Shown: piece after piece, positions 51,992 through 62,198 of the stretch
Layout of the letters: every line of letters starts with the position of its first letter
Numbering within the stretch: the stretch's first letter is position 1
NCBI GenBank assembly: GCA_022340185.1
Contig: JAJDOK010000123.1
Span: 1-64,000, forward strand
Direction of reading: 5' to 3'
DNA length: 64,000 nt
Origin: Salaquimonas sp.
GTDB lineage: Bacteria; Pseudomonadota; Alphaproteobacteria; Rhizobiales; Rhizobiaceae
Position numbers and translations under genes: made by a program
Notes under the pieces: generated by a model
What the model was told of the DNA's origin: nothing
Databases searched by the model: none
The model's input: the letters and a program-made list of their open reading frames with translations, nothing else

Positions 51992-52588
51992 ATGCGGCGT
52001 TCCCTTCTTTGGGTTTCATTGCTGGCACTGACCGCCACCGCTTGCACGGAGGTTGGCGAACGCACGCAATTGTCCGTCGGCTACTATTCCATTGCCGGCA
52101 GAACCTTCGACGAACTGGACCAGCAGGTGGAATTGCACGGGCCCACCGTAAGCCCCACCGGGCGGGCGCTCGCGGCTACCAATATCCGCATGCTGCCCGA
52201 TTTGCAGTTCACTTTTGCCAACGGGCAATGCTCGGTGGCAAGCGCGAGGGTCGATGTACAGGCGCATGTCACCCTGCCCCGCCTCGCCAACCCCGAACGT
52301 GTCAAGCGCGCCCTGTCGAAGGCCTGGGACAATCTGGAGCAATATGCAACGCTGCACGAATCCGTGCATGTCGCCATTGCCGATTCCTATGCACTCAAGG
52401 CCGAAAAAGCGATCGATGCACTGCCGCCCGAAAAGGATTGTCAGACATTGCGTGGCAATGCGGTTCTCGCCTTCCGCAAGCTGATGGCCGAGCACGAACG
52501 CGAGCAGATCCAGTTCGACGAGGACGAAAAGGAACGCATTGCCGAGATTGTCGCGCGCTCGCGGCACGAGGTGGCAAGCGCGCAATAG
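51992..52588 (+). CDS. DUF922-type lipoprotein, predicted zinc protease
   Basis: 198 residues. A lipoprotein signal ends L-T-A-T-A-C18. DUF922 features follow: Y-Y-S-I-A-G-R-T-F-D-E-L at the mature start and the zinc motif H122-E-S-V-H126. This gives the H-E-x-x-H pattern of metalloproteases. The family is annotated as predicted secreted zinc-dependent proteases; activity is not demonstrated. Anchoring in the inner or outer membrane cannot be told. Confidence 0.85.
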   Translation: MRRSLLWVSLLALTATACTEVGERTQLSVGYYSIAGRTFDELDQQVELHGPTVSPTGRALAATNIRMLPDLQFTFANGQCSVASARVDVQAHVTLPRLANPERVKRALSKAWDNLEQYATLHESVHVAIADSYALKAEKAIDALPPEKDCQTLRGNAVLAFRKLMAEHEREQIQFDEDEKERIAEIVARSRHEVASAQ

Positions 52589-52746
52589 TCGATATTTCCG
52601 GTGCAATCGTGCCGAAGCTGCCGGGAAACGCTCATTTTGGAACCGACAAAAGCGGAAGCGCCAGCCCGCGAAGGGACGCCATGGCAAAGGCCGTGGCGAA
52701 AACCAACAAGAAGCGAAGGAAGGCCGGAGGCCTGACCGGGACTAAT

Positions 52747-53067
52747 TCAAGCCTGGCGCTCGGGAATGCGCACGATCAGCCCGTCCAGTTCGTCACGGAC
52801 CTTGATCTGGCACGACAGGCGTGAATTCGGCCTGCCTTCCCAGGCGAAATCCAGCATATCCTCCTCCATGATGTCCGGAGGACCCACGACATCGGTCCAT
52901 GCCTCGTCGACATAGACGTGGCAGGTGGCGCAAGCGCAGGCTCCGCCACACTCGGCCTCGATGCCGGGAATGGAGTTCTTCACCGCGTTTTCCATGACGG
53001 TGGTGCCATTCGCCGCCTCCACGACATGTTCCTTGCCGTCCGAGGTGACGTAGGTGATTTTGGCCAT
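52747..53067 (-). CDS. fdxB: [2Fe-2S] adrenodoxin-type ferredoxin
   Basis: 106 residues. The Cys pattern is [11 protein letters not shown] with a later C-Q-I-K, matching adrenodoxin/FdxB-type ferredoxins. These pass electrons to P450s or assist iron-sulfur cluster assembly. No oxidoreductase partner is beside it. It is divergently close to the Hpt gene's end (both minus, 103 bases apart). Confidence 0.93.
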   Translation of the reverse strand: MAKITYVTSDGKEHVVEAANGTTVMENAVKNSIPGIEAECGGACACATCHVYVDEAWTDVVGPPDIMEEDMLDFAWEGRPNSRLSCQIKVRDELDGLIVRIPERQA

Positions 53068-53170
53068 GAAGGAAGAACCCTGAACTGGCTCGGCTGCAAG
53101 CGCGAATGGATGACTCAGGCCGGTTTAGCGAAGCTGTGCTTCAAGTCAAGCGCAGCATGAAGCCCCGTTG

Positions 53171-53524
53171 CTAGAGCAGCGAGCGGATATAGTCGCAAAC
53201 GCGGACAACCTCGGCCTCGAGTTCGACAATACCCATGAAACCCGGCGCTTCCGCCTGTTCGGCGATTTCGGCCAGCGTCCACGCACCGATCCCGCGCGCC
53301 GCCCCTTTCAGCGAATGGGCCGCCCGTCGGCGCGCTTCGGCACCTTTTGCCGCCTTCCAGGCATTGACGTAGATGCCGGCCTGCGAGGTGAAGACACCCA
53401 GCACCTGTATCTCGAGTTCGCGGTCGCCCAGCGTCTGGGTCGACAAATGCACCAGATCCACAGGTTTGGCTGTTCCGTCCGCAAGAGCCGCCCTGGAAAT
53501 GTCGGCCTTGAGTGCCATGGGCAT
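53171..53524 (-). CDS. histidine phosphotransfer (Hpt) domain protein
   Basis: 117 residues (start ATG 53524 or 53518). The phospho-acceptor motif is A-A-H70-S-L-K-G-A-A-R-G-I-G within a four-helix Hpt fold. No kinase or regulator gene is adjacent. It could take phosphate from a hybrid kinase elsewhere. ChpT, the CckA partner, has a different fold, so this is not ChpT. Confidence 0.85.
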   Translation of the reverse strand: MPMALKADISRAALADGTAKPVDLVHLSTQTLGDRELEIQVLGVFTSQAGIYVNAWKAAKGAEARRRAAHSLKGAARGIGAWTLAEIAEQAEAPGFMGIVELEAEVVRVCDYIRSLL

Positions 53525-53631
53525 GAGCGAAAGCCCCCTAAAGCTTGCTTGAAGTCAGTGACATGAAAAAGACTGGGTGTTTATGACAAAGATTCGGTTA
53601 ACGCCGATCCCGGTCCATTCAATGAATCCGG

Positions 53632-53886
53632 TCAATCACCCCTTGCAAGCGTTCGCCCTGCCTCGGTTAGTCGGCACACCAGCCAATCCGGCTTTACCGG
53701 ATTGTCGAACCAGGGTTCGGCCCATCCTCGCTCGATACACGAATGGATGGTCCGTGCATTGATCGCCTTGCCATCATCGTCGAACAGCGGCAGTTTGCCG
53801 CCGGGCTGGTCGAGACCGCAACGCAAATAGCGCAGTTGCGCCTTGCTCGGCGTCCCCGTTCCATTGCCCGAAACTTTATTTGTCAT
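53632..53886 (-). CDS. small hypothetical protein
   Basis: 84 residues from ATG 53886. Basic and compact, with W-A-E-P-W-F-D-N-P and a C-terminal L-T-E-A-G-R-T-L-A-R that resembles the end of a winged-helix domain. There are no membrane or signal features. I do not recognise a named family. The frame extends to 53982 but the longer start lacks support. Confidence 0.6.
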   Translation of the reverse strand: MTNKVSGNGTGTPSKAQLRYLRCGLDQPGGKLPLFDDDGKAINARTIHSCIERGWAEPWFDNPVKPDWLVCRLTEAGRTLARGD

Positions 53887-54391
53887 GCCCGGCATCGCCC
53901 GTTGCCTGTCCTGACCGAATTCGCCCGCCAGTCGGGATGCCGCCTCCCCGCGGTAAAAGCAGTGCCCGTCCGCTCGCCTCAAAAAGTCGAAATCACCCCT
54001 CGCTGGCTCGTTAACCTTATATTTACTTTCTTGGGATCGGGAAGGCGCCTTCCTTGTCGATTGTTAATAACTGTGCCATTACGGTACTTTGGCGGCAAGG
54101 GTTTGCGGCTGGAGATGCGAATTTCGGCTTTTGTTCGCCGATTTGTCTCCGGCAACCGATCCTGGCCTCCAACAAATCCCCATTCGACCGGGGATGTTTC
54201 GGATGATGAAGTCGATTGATGCGGTAGGGGTCGAGGCGTGCGAAAACTTCCATGGCGGGCCAGCCCGGTGTGGTTGTCGCAGGCTCCGGCGGTCATCGCG
54301 GCGTAACCGTCCGGACATATCCTTGGGTCAGCAGGGTATTGCGTAGCCTTTTTTATTGACAAAAAGGGCATGACTACGGGGAAGTAGTAGA
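53887..54391. promoter_or_regulatory. 505-base gap ahead of the GPR-like gene
   Basis: It must hold the promoter of the large gene at 54392. It contains TTAA-7-TTTA at 54011-54025, a one-mismatch version of a CtrA half-site pair, and a perfect 14-bp palindrome (GGAAGGCGCCTTCC, 54040-54053). The stretch 54010-54075 is AT-rich around these elements. No coding frame with a ribosome site is visible. The CtrA reading is weak. Confidence 0.4.
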
Positions 54392-57300
54392 ATGGCGTCT
54401 GAACCGAAGAAGGATACCGCATCCGAGACAGCCTTGCGTGCTGTTGAAGACGCGCTGAATATCGATTTCACGGAAGACGAGAAATCGCCGGAGCCGGAGG
54501 CTGCGACAGGTGACGGCAATGTCGACACCGATCCCGATTTCCTTGAACTCGAGCAGCGACTGGCCGATGCGGCCAACGATTTGCGGCGTCAGCGCGACGA
54601 ACCCGATCAGGAAACCGCGCCCGCTCCTTCGAGACAAAGACCTGCGCCGCGCTCGGTTCGCCCCGAAAACACCTCGCGCGGCCAAAAGTCCGGCCTTCTG
54701 CCCGCCAATGACGAAAGAAGTGGCGGCCTCGGCGACATTTCCTTTGCTGTACAGCGAACCCCTCCTTCGCGCATCTATTGGATCGCCGCCCTCATTTCGC
54801 TGGTCTGGCTCGGCCTGACCGGTGGCTTTTATATATATGCCCGCGACAAGGGCCTGCTGACTGATCTTTTCGGCACAACCGACATTATGACCGGGCCGCT
54901 GCCCTGGATACTCGGCGGCATGGTCGTCATTCCGCTGCTGCTGATATGGGCCTTTGCCATGATGATGCGGCGCGCGCAGGAACTGCGCCTGGCCGCCCAG
55001 ACCATGACGGAAGCCGCCGTGCGCCTGCTGCGCCCCGAAGACACGGCCGCTGCCTCGGTAGCCACCGTCGGCCGCGCCATTCGCCGCGAGGTTGCAGCCA
55101 TCAATGACGGCATGGAACGCGCGATCGCCCGCGCCAGCGAACTTGAACGCTTCGTCCAGTCCGAGGTTGGCAACCTGGAACGCTCCTATTCCGATGCCGA
55201 GGTGCGCCTGAAGGGCCTCGTCGGGGAACTCGCCGAGGAACGCCACGAAATCGTCAGCCATGTCGACCTTCTGCGCAATTCCTTGGCCGACACACATACG
55301 GGCATCACCAGCGAGGTCGATGCCGTCGCCTCCCGCATCGAGGCAGCGGTCCTTTCGACGACCTCGCGCATCGTCGATTCCATCGACACGGAAGGCCTGG
55401 CGGTAACCGGCAAGCTGGAAAACGTCACCGGCCGACTTTCCGAAATGCTTTCCCGCTCGGGTTCGCAGATCGCCGAGGCGGTTGCGCTACGCGCTTCCGA
55501 TTTCGACCGCATGGTGCAGGACCGCGTTTCCGAACTCGACAACACCGTGGAAGCCCGCCTTACCGGTTTCGGTTCGGTGCTGGATGGCCGCATCGATTCA
55601 CTGATCGAGAAACTCGGCGACCAGCAGAAAGGCGTCGAGGGCGTAACGGTCCGCATCGAGCAGCTCGTCGAAGAGCAGATCGGCAGGGCCGGCAAGGAAT
55701 TCGGCACGCGCGGCATGGCGCTGGTCAAGGCACTGGGAACCCAGACCAAGGCGCTCGACAAGGCCATGGAAGACCGCACCGAGAAGATCGGTTCGGTCAT
55801 GGGTGAACGCCTCGCCGAACTTGGCCACGACGTGACCACGCATATCGACGGCATTATGGAGCAGCTGCAGGACCGCTCCGGTACGCTTGAGACAACCGCG
55901 ACGCGCATCGAACAGGCCATCAGTCACAATGTCGGCCGTCTCGACGACAATCTGCGCCAGCATGCGCTCGAAGTCGCCCGCTCGTTCACATCCGGCAGCG
56001 ACATCATCACCGGCGTTCTCGACGAAGCGCTGGAGAGCGTCTCCGCCAAGACACTCGAGGCCAAGCTCGGAATCGAGAGCGTTCACAACGACATGGCTGC
56101 GGCCATGGAGGAACGCGTCGTCGCGATGACATCCAACCTGGATTCCGGCCACCGCCGCATCACCGATGTCCTCGACAATGCGCTGGAAAGCGTTTCCGCC
56201 AAGGCCCTCGAGGCCAAACTGGGCATCGAGAGCGTCCACAACGACATGACTTCGGCTATGGACGAACGCATCGCCGCCATGACCTCCAGCCTGAGCGCCG
56301 GCCATCGCCGCATGATCGAAGAACTCGACAAGATGGACAACCGCTCGACCGGTCTTACCGCCGAGATCGACACGCGCACGGAACGGATGGGCGAACTGAT
56401 CGCGAAGGCCGGCACCACGCTGGCCGGCGTAATCGACGAACGTTCCAGTGCGATCCAGCACACGCTTGCCCAGGGCCAGCAGCGCCTGGTCGAAGAACTC
56501 GACAAGATGGACAACCGTTCCACCGGCCTTGTCGCCGAGATGGACAAGCGCGCCGAACATATGGGCCAGGTCGTTACCCGTGCCGGCGCCAACCTTTCCA
56601 ACATCATCGGCCAGCGCACCGAAACGATCCAGCATTCGCTTGCCGAAGGCCAGCAGCGCCTGGTCGACGAACTCGACAAGATGAACAATCGTTCCAACAA
56701 CCTTGTCACGGAAATCGACAAACGCACTGAATATATGGGTGAAATCGTCAACCGTGCCGGCCATGCCATGGTCAGCATGATGGACGAACGCACTGAAGCG
56801 ATCCAGCGGTCCATCCACGAAGGCCAGCAGCGTCTCTCCGTCGAACTCGACAAGATGGACGATCGCTCGACGGGTCTGGTAGCCGAAATCGACGCGCGAA
56901 CCGAAAACATGGGTGAAATGGTTGCGCGCGCCGGCATCAATCTTGCCAGCATCATCGACCAGCGCTCCGATGCAATCCAGCGCACGCTTGTCGAGGGTCA
57001 GCAGCGCCTGGTCGACGAACTCGACAAGATGGACAACCGTTCCACCGGTCTCGTCGCCGAAATCGACAAGCGTTCCGGCTTTCTCAGCGATTCCGTGGTT
57101 ACCGCGGGCACTTCCCTGCTCGCACAGTTCGACGAACGCACCGCCACGCTGCGCCAATCGATGGATTGGGGCCACAAGCAGCTGTTCGAGCAGGTCGAGG
57201 TTATCGACCAGCGCAACGCCAAGCTGCTGTCGGAGATGGAAAAACAGGTTGATCGCGTCGGTTCATCCGTCCGTCAAGCCAATTCCGATCTTTCGGCGAC

Positions 57301-59638
57301 GTTCGAATCGGGCGTTTCGCTGCTGCGTCAGAACATAGGCGAAGGTCAGAAGATGATCTTCGGCGAGATCGAGAATCTTGGTAATTCCGGCGCCAAGCTG
57401 GTTGAAGAGATTTCAGCACGCACCGAATTGCTCGGCGAGACCATGGGCAACGCTGCCGACCACATTGCCGGCGTAATCGACGACAGGAACAAGTCGATCT
57501 TCACCACGCTGCGCCAGGGTCGCGACGAGTTCCTCAATCAGGTCGAAGGTACCTCACGCGATCTGATGGCCGGCCTCGATGCCAAGCGTGGCGAATTCGA
57601 CGTTCGACTGCAGGAACAGATCGAGATGACCGGCCGGCAGATCGATTCCAAGGCCGAGATACTCGCCAACCTGCTGACCGAGCGTGCCCATGCCATCAAT
57701 GCCAGCCTGGGTGGCGAATTGCTGGAAACCCAGCGCGCCCTGGAAACCCGCACACGCGAATTTACCGATTCGCTGGCCGAACGCGCCCGCGAGATCAGCA
57801 CGATCATCGACGAGCATGGCATTCCGGTCGTCGAGGGCATGCGCACCAATTCTGCCGAACTCATTGCCGATCTGGAACGTGTCGGTGGCGGCCTCACGGA
57901 AGGATTGCGCTCAGGCAGTTCAGGGCTGATTTCCGACATCGAACGTGTCGGCGGCGACCTGACGGAAGGATTGCGCACAGGCAGCTCCGAACTGATTTCC
58001 GGCATCGAGCGTGTCGGTGGCGACCTGGCGGAGGGACTGCGCAGTGGCAGCTCCGATCTGATTTCCGGCATTGAAGATGTGGGCGGCGGTCTGGCGGAAG
58101 GGCTGCGCAGTGGCAGTTCCGAACTTATTGCCGACATCGAACGCGTCGGCGGCGGCCTTGCCAGGGAGTTCGTCCAGCTTCTGGAGAAAATGTCTGCCGC
58201 AACGGACAATCTCGACGCCATGGCCAATCAGGCCGGGACAAGCATCGCCAGTCTCGAACGCAATATTTCCGAGGGCGCGGCACAGCTTTCCCAGTCGGTC
58301 GAGCGCGCCAGCGAGGACAGCGAGAATACCCGTCAGGTCGTGGAACAGACCGTCGCTTCGGTTGCAGCGACGACGGAACACCTCCTCGGCAGCCTGTCGG
58401 AGAGCTCGCTACACTTCGAGGAACAGGTCAAGCAGCTCAATGCTGCATCAGGCGCGGTCACCGAATCGCAGAAGATGCTCGCCGCGGTCCTCGACGCCCG
58501 TCAGGAACCGCTCGAGCAACTGGCCGCCAACATTTCCGAGCGCTCCTCGGCCATCGAGCATTCCGTGCTCACTTTCTCGGGCGTGCTGTCCGGCCTGATC
58601 GAGGAAATGATGGAAAAGGCCAACAGCGCCGGCACCAAGGTCACTGCCGAGATCGAAAATTCCTTCGAGCAGGCCCTTTCGCGCCTTTCCGACACGGTCG
58701 AGGCGATGCGCAGCGCTTCGGAGGATATCCGCACCGAATTGGAATCGACCCGCTCTCAGATGCGCCGTGGCGTCATGGAACTGCCCGTCGAGGTCAAGGA
58801 AAGCGCCGATTCCATGCGCCGGGTCCTCGTCGACCAGATCTCCGCCCTCAAGGAACTGTCGGAGATCGTCACCAAGTCGGGCAAGGCCTATGACATGGTC
58901 CCGCCCGTCACACAGCCGCGCCTGGCGGCAGCCGGAGGCGGTTCGGCCGCCAGTTCAGCCAGTGGCTCGGCCAGCGGCTCGGTAAGCGCGACAATGCGCA
59001 CTGCAGCCAATCAGCCCGTTCATCTGGAAGCAGTCCGTGCGCCTGCCCCCGACATGAGCGAAGTTCCCCCTTCCGTCGGCCCGGCCGAGGCCGAGGAAAC
59101 GCGTCCGCGGCCGAGGGTGGTATCGGAAAGCGGCGAGCCGCATCAGCCGGCCGAGGCGAGCGAACTGGGTGACGACAAACAGGCTGCCAGCCCGAAAAAG
59201 TCGAAGCCGGCGACCGATCCCCTGCACCAGGGCGGTTCGCGCGACAGCGCGCCATCCGAGGAACGCTCGACCGGAATGCCGAGCGAAAGCGCAACGGAGA
59301 GCCTGAATTCGCTGTCCATGGACATCGCCCGCTCGATCGATCACGAAAGCGCCGTCGATGTCTGGAACCGCTACCAGCGCGGCGAACACAAGGTCTTCAC
59401 CCGAGACCTCTACACGCCGCAGGGCCAGAAAACATTCGATGAAATCGGTGCCAAATACAAAAGCGAACCGGACTTCCGTGCCGCCGTTGACCGCTACATC
59501 GTCGATTTTGAACGTCTATTGAAGGATGTCGGCCGCAACGACCGCGATAATGTGATGACCCAGACCTATCTGACGTCGGACACCGGAAAGGTCTACACCA
59601 TGCTGGCGCATGCCGCTGGCCGGATCGGCAAGGAATGA
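54392..59638 (+). CDS. growth-pole-ring-like giant coiled-coil membrane protein (GPR/RgsE type)
   Basis: 1748 residues, ATG 54392 behind GGGGAAG. An acidic N-terminus (1-125) precedes two membrane helices (about 128-150 and 170-191). About 1350 residues of periodic helix follow: two 51-residue repeats, seven 58-residue repeats and about 4.5 copies of a 22-residue repeat. Then come an Ala/Ser/Pro-rich linker (about 1510-1640) and a conserved C-terminal domain of about 110 residues (S-I-D-H-E-S-A-V-D-V-W-N). The apolipoprotein-like repeats, membrane anchor and size match GPR of Agrobacterium (about 2100 residues) and RgsE of Sinorhizobium, needed for the polar growth zone. The homology call rests on architecture and recall. 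Confidence 0.82.
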   Translation: MASEPKKDTASETALRAVEDALNIDFTEDEKSPEPEAATGDGNVDTDPDFLELEQRLADAANDLRRQRDEPDQETAPAPSRQRPAPRSVRPENTSRGQKSGLLPANDERSGGLGDISFAVQRTPPSRIYWIAALISLVWLGLTGGFYIYARDKGLLTDLFGTTDIMTGPLPWILGGMVVIPLLLIWAFAMMMRRAQELRLAAQTMTEAAVRLLRPEDTAAASVATVGRAIRREVAAINDGMERAIARASELERFVQSEVGNLERSYSDAEVRLKGLVGELAEERHEIVSHVDLLRNSLADTHTGITSEVDAVASRIEAAVLSTTSRIVDSIDTEGLAVTGKLENVTGRLSEMLSRSGSQIAEAVALRASDFDRMVQDRVSELDNTVEARLTGFGSVLDGRIDSLIEKLGDQQKGVEGVTVRIEQLVEEQIGRAGKEFGTRGMALVKALGTQTKALDKAMEDRTEKIGSVMGERLAELGHDVTTHIDGIMEQLQDRSGTLETTATRIEQAISHNVGRLDDNLRQHALEVARSFTSGSDIITGVLDEALESVSAKTLEAKLGIESVHNDMAAAMEERVVAMTSNLDSGHRRITDVLDNALESVSAKALEAKLGIESVHNDMTSAMDERIAAMTSSLSAGHRRMIEELDKMDNRSTGLTAEIDTRTERMGELIAKAGTTLAGVIDERSSAIQHTLAQGQQRLVEELDKMDNRSTGLVAEMDKRAEHMGQVVTRAGANLSNIIGQRTETIQHSLAEGQQRLVDELDKMNNRSNNLVTEIDKRTEYMGEIVNRAGHAMVSMMDERTEAIQRSIHEGQQRLSVELDKMDDRSTGLVAEIDARTENMGEMVARAGINLASIIDQRSDAIQRTLVEGQQRLVDELDKMDNRSTGLVAEIDKRSGFLSDSVVTAGTSLLAQFDERTATLRQSMDWGHKQLFEQVEVIDQRNAKLLSEMEKQVDRVGSSVRQANSDLSATFESGVSLLRQNIGEGQKMIFGEIENLGNSGAKLVEEISARTELLGETMGNAADHIAGVIDDRNKSIFTTLRQGRDEFLNQVEGTSRDLMAGLDAKRGEFDVRLQEQIEMTGRQIDSKAEILANLLTERAHAINASLGGELLETQRALETRTREFTDSLAERAREISTIIDEHGIPVVEGMRTNSAELIADLERVGGGLTEGLRSGSSGLISDIERVGGDLTEGLRTGSSELISGIERVGGDLAEGLRSGSSDLISGIEDVGGGLAEGLRSGSSELIADIERVGGGLAREFVQLLEKMSAATDNLDAMANQAGTSIASLERNISEGAAQLSQSVERASEDSENTRQVVEQTVASVAATTEHLLGSLSESSLHFEEQVKQLNAASGAVTESQKMLAAVLDARQEPLEQLAANISERSSAIEHSVLTFSGVLSGLIEEMMEKANSAGTKVTAEIENSFEQALSRLSDTVEAMRSASEDIRTELESTRSQMRRGVMELPVEVKESADSMRRVLVDQISALKELSEIVTKSGKAYDMVPPVTQPRLAAAGGGSAASSASGSASGSVSATMRTAANQPVHLEAVRAPAPDMSEVPPSVGPAEAEETRPRPRVVSESGEPHQPAEASELGDDKQAASPKKSKPATDPLHQGGSRDSAPSEERSTGMPSESATESLNSLSMDIARSIDHESAVDVWNRYQRGEHKVFTRDLYTPQGQKTFDEIGAKYKSEPDFRAAVDRYIVDFERLLKDVGRNDRDNVMTQTYLTSDTGKVYTMLAHAAGRIGKE
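56000..56305 (+). repeat. two 153-bp tandem repeats inside the GPR-like gene
   Basis: Units begin at 56000 and 56153. Each encodes 51 residues around L-E-S-V-S-A-K-x-L-E-A-K-L-G-I-E-S-V. The two are nearly identical in protein and close at DNA level, which suggests a recent duplication or gene conversion. Confidence 0.85.
56306..57523 (+). repeat. seven 174-bp tandem repeats inside the GPR-like gene
   Basis: Unit starts are 56306, 56480, 56654, 56828, 57002, 57176 and 57350. Each 58-residue unit begins like Q-R-L-V-D-E-L-D-K-M-D-N-R-S and ends near E-G-Q. Units 1-5 are most alike; units 6 and 7 are diverged. Length is kept exactly, without indels. Confidence 0.88.
57860..58155 (+). repeat. 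66-bp tandem repeats (22 residues, about 4.5 copies) inside the GPR-like gene
   Basis: Units start at 57860, 57926, 57992, 58058 and 58124 (partial). The unit is like L-I-S-D-I-E-R-V-G-G-D-L-T-E-G-L-R-S-G-S-S-E, two 11-mers long, the period of apolipoprotein-type amphipathic helices. Confidence 0.9.
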
Positions 59639-59683
59639 ACCGTGACTGAGAAAGACCGGCCGGAACACCGGTTCGCATGACAC

Positions 59684-59713
59684 AAAACCCCGGGTTGCTC
59701 ACCCGGGGTTTTT
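59684..59713 (+). terminator. rho-independent terminator between the GPR-like gene and lon
   Basis: Stem CCCCGGGT/ACCCGGGG (59688-59695 and 59701-59708) with loop TGCTC, A4 before and T5 after. It works on both strands, so it can end both the GPR-like gene (46 bases upstream) and lon (convergent, 41 bases away). Confidence 0.92.
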
Positions 59714-59753
59714 CTTTTCATTTCGCGTTTTGCCTTACGGGCATTGCACGCTT

Positions 59754-62198
59754 TCAGTGTGCGGTGATGACGGGGTCGCCATCGATCTCGCCATCGCTCG
59801 GCAAGGCAACCGCCTTGCGCGCCTTTTCCTCATCCTCGGCCGTCCATTCGATCGGCTCGGGCTGATGGGTCAGCGCGTGGCTGAGCACTTCCTCCATGCG
59901 CGAGACCGGCACGATTTCGAGACCGTTCTTCACATTGTCCGGAATCTCGGCCAGATCCTTGGCGTTTTCTTCCGGGATCAGCACCTTGGTGATGCCGCCG
60001 CGCAATGCCGCCAGCAGCTTCTCCTTCAGTCCGCCGATCGGCAGCACCCTGCCCCTCAGCGTGATTTCGCCGGTCATGGCGATGTCGCCGCGAACCGGAA
60101 TGCCGGTCATGACCGAGACGATCGCGGTTGCCATCGCTACACCGGCCGACGGACCGTCCTTCGGTGTCGCGCCTTCGGGCACGTGCACATGGGTGTCGGT
60201 ACGGTCGAAGCGCGGCGGCTCGATGCCGAAATCTATCGCCCGCGAACGGACATAGGACGCAGCCGCCGAGATCGATTCCTTCATGACGTCGCGCAGATTG
60301 CCGGTCACCGTCATGCGTCCCTTGCCAGGCATGGAAACGCCTTCGATGGTCAGCAATTCGCCCCCGAACTCGGTCCAGGCAAGGCCTGTGACGACCCCGA
60401 TCTGATCTTCCAGATCGGCCGCGCCATGGCGGAACTTCGGCACGCCGATATAGTCCTCGACATTGGCCTCGTCGACCTTCACCGACTTCTTGGCGTTGCG
60501 CACGATGTCGGTCACCGCCTTGCGGGCGAGTTTCGACAATTCGCGTTCGAGATTACGCACGCCGGCTTCCCGCGTGTAGCGGCGGATCACAAGACGGATC
60601 GCATCGTCGCTGATCGAGAACTCCTTGTCCGACAGGGCGTGGTTCTTGACCGTCTTGGGCAACAGGTGGCGCTTGGCGATCTCGACCTTCTCGTCCTCGG
60701 TGTATCCGGCAATGCGGATGATCTCCATGCGGTCCATCAGCGGCGGCGGAATGTTGAGCGTGTTGGCCGTCGTCACGAACATCACGTTCGACAAATCGTA
60801 ATCGACCTCCAGATAATGGTCGTTGAACGTGTGGTTCTGCTCCGGATCCAGCACCTCGAGCAGCGCCGAGGACGGATCGCCACGAAAATCCATGCCCATC
60901 TTGTCGATCTCGTCGAGCAGGAAGAGCGGGTTGGACTTCTTGGCCTTTCGCATCGACTGGATGACCTTGCCGGGCATCGAGCCGATATAGGTGCGCCGGT
61001 GGCCACGAATTTCGGCTTCGTCGCGCACACCGCCAAGCGCCATGCGCACAAACTCGCGACCGGTCGCCCTGGCGATCGACTTGCCGAGCGAGGTCTTGCC
61101 GACGCCCGGAGGCCCGACAAGGCACAGGATCGGCCCCTTGATCTGCTTCGAACGGCCCTGCACGGCGAGGTATTCGATGATCCGCTCCTTGACCTTCTCC
61201 AGGCCATAGTGATCGGTTTCGAGCACCTCTTCGGCGAGCTTGATGTCGGTCTTGATCCTCGAACGGCGTCCCCAGGGAATGGAGAGCAGCCAGTCGAGAT
61301 AGTTGCGCACGACGGTCGCTTCCGCCGACATCGGGCTCATCTGACGCAGCTTCTTGAGTTCGGCCGTCGCCTTTTCGCGCGCTTCCTTCGACAGCTTGAC
61401 CTTCTTGATGCGCTCTTCCAGTTCGCCGAGCTCGTCCTTGCCCTCCTCGGTCTCGCCGAGTTCCTTCTGGATCGCCTTCATCTGCTCGTTGAGATAATAT
61501 TCGCGCTGCGTCTTCTCCATCTGCCGCTTGACGCGGCTGCGGATGCGCTTCTCGACCTGAAGGACGGAGATTTCGCTTTCCATCAGCCCGAGTACATGCT
61601 CAAGCCGTGCCTTGATCGAGAAGATGCCGAGAATCTGCTGCTTTTCGCTGATCTTGATCGCCAGATGCTGCGCCACGGTGTCGGCGAGCTTGGAATAGTC
61701 GTCGATCTGGGTGACCGCGCTGACGACTTCCGGCGAAACCTTCTTGTTCAGCTTGACGTAGTTTTCGAACTCGGAGACGACCGAACGCGCCATCGCCTCG
61801 ATTTCGACCTCGTCTTCCTCGGCATCGGGCACGACCTCTGCCTTCGCCTCGTGATATTCCTCGCGATCGGTGAATTCCATCACGCGGGCGCGTGAAATGC
61901 CCTCGACCAGAACTTTGACGGTCCCGTCCGGCAGTTTGAGAAGCTGGAGTACGGTGGCAAGCGTGCCGACATCGTAAAGCCCCTCGGGCGAAGGATCGTC
62001 GTCGCCGGCATTCTTCTGCGTGAACAGCAGAATCTGCCGGTCGGCATTCATCACTTCCTCGAGCGCGGCGATCGATTTCTGCCGCCCGACAAAAAGCGGC
62101 ACGATCATGTGCGGAAAGACGACGATATCGCGCAATGGCAATAGCGGGTATCTATCGCCGGAGCCGAGGCCGATTTCCGTTCTTACCGATTTGCTCAT
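59754..62198 (-). CDS. lon: Lon ATP-dependent protease
   Basis: 814 residues from ATG 62198, with AAAGGT upstream; a GTG at 62207 is less likely. N-terminal substrate domain (about 15-210), AAA+ module with Walker A G-P-P-G-V-G-K-T (362-369) and L-F-L-L-D-E-I-D, and the Ser-Lys protease domain with Ser684 in D-G-P-S-A-G-V-A. In alphaproteobacteria Lon degrades DnaA, CcrM, SciP and damaged proteins. It lies downstream of clpX on the same strand, the usual order. Confidence 0.97.
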   Translation of the reverse strand: MSKSVRTEIGLGSGDRYPLLPLRDIVVFPHMIVPLFVGRQKSIAALEEVMNADRQILLFTQKNAGDDDPSPEGLYDVGTLATVLQLLKLPDGTVKVLVEGISRARVMEFTDREEYHEAKAEVVPDAEEDEVEIEAMARSVVSEFENYVKLNKKVSPEVVSAVTQIDDYSKLADTVAQHLAIKISEKQQILGIFSIKARLEHVLGLMESEISVLQVEKRIRSRVKRQMEKTQREYYLNEQMKAIQKELGETEEGKDELGELEERIKKVKLSKEAREKATAELKKLRQMSPMSAEATVVRNYLDWLLSIPWGRRSRIKTDIKLAEEVLETDHYGLEKVKERIIEYLAVQGRSKQIKGPILCLVGPPGVGKTSLGKSIARATGREFVRMALGGVRDEAEIRGHRRTYIGSMPGKVIQSMRKAKKSNPLFLLDEIDKMGMDFRGDPSSALLEVLDPEQNHTFNDHYLEVDYDLSNVMFVTTANTLNIPPPLMDRMEIIRIAGYTEDEKVEIAKRHLLPKTVKNHALSDKEFSISDDAIRLVIRRYTREAGVRNLERELSKLARKAVTDIVRNAKKSVKVDEANVEDYIGVPKFRHGAADLEDQIGVVTGLAWTEFGGELLTIEGVSMPGKGRMTVTGNLRDVMKESISAAASYVRSRAIDFGIEPPRFDRTDTHVHVPEGATPKDGPSAGVAMATAIVSVMTGIPVRGDIAMTGEITLRGRVLPIGGLKEKLLAALRGGITKVLIPEENAKDLAEIPDNVKNGLEIVPVSRMEEVLSHALTHQPEPIEWTAEDEEKARKAVALPSDGEIDGDPVITAH

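Noticed and set aside
52681-52824. Lys-rich 47-codon frame with AAGGGA upstream, running into the ferredoxin gene on the opposite strand
   Set aside because: Its second half is antisense to the ferredoxin end; too little evidence for a gene.
53171-53524. Hpt protein considered as ChpT, the CckA phosphotransferase
   Set aside because: ChpT is about 200 residues with a dimeric kinase-like fold; this is a short monomeric-type Hpt domain.
57860-58155. 66-bp spaced repeats considered as a CRISPR array
   Set aside because: The repeats are contiguous, in frame and coding, without unique spacers; they are protein repeats.
59730-61895. 721-codon open frame on the plus strand opposite lon
   Set aside because: It is an antisense shadow: GC-rich codon bias of lon keeps the opposite frame open, and the product is Arg/His/Asp-rich with no fold or ribosome site.
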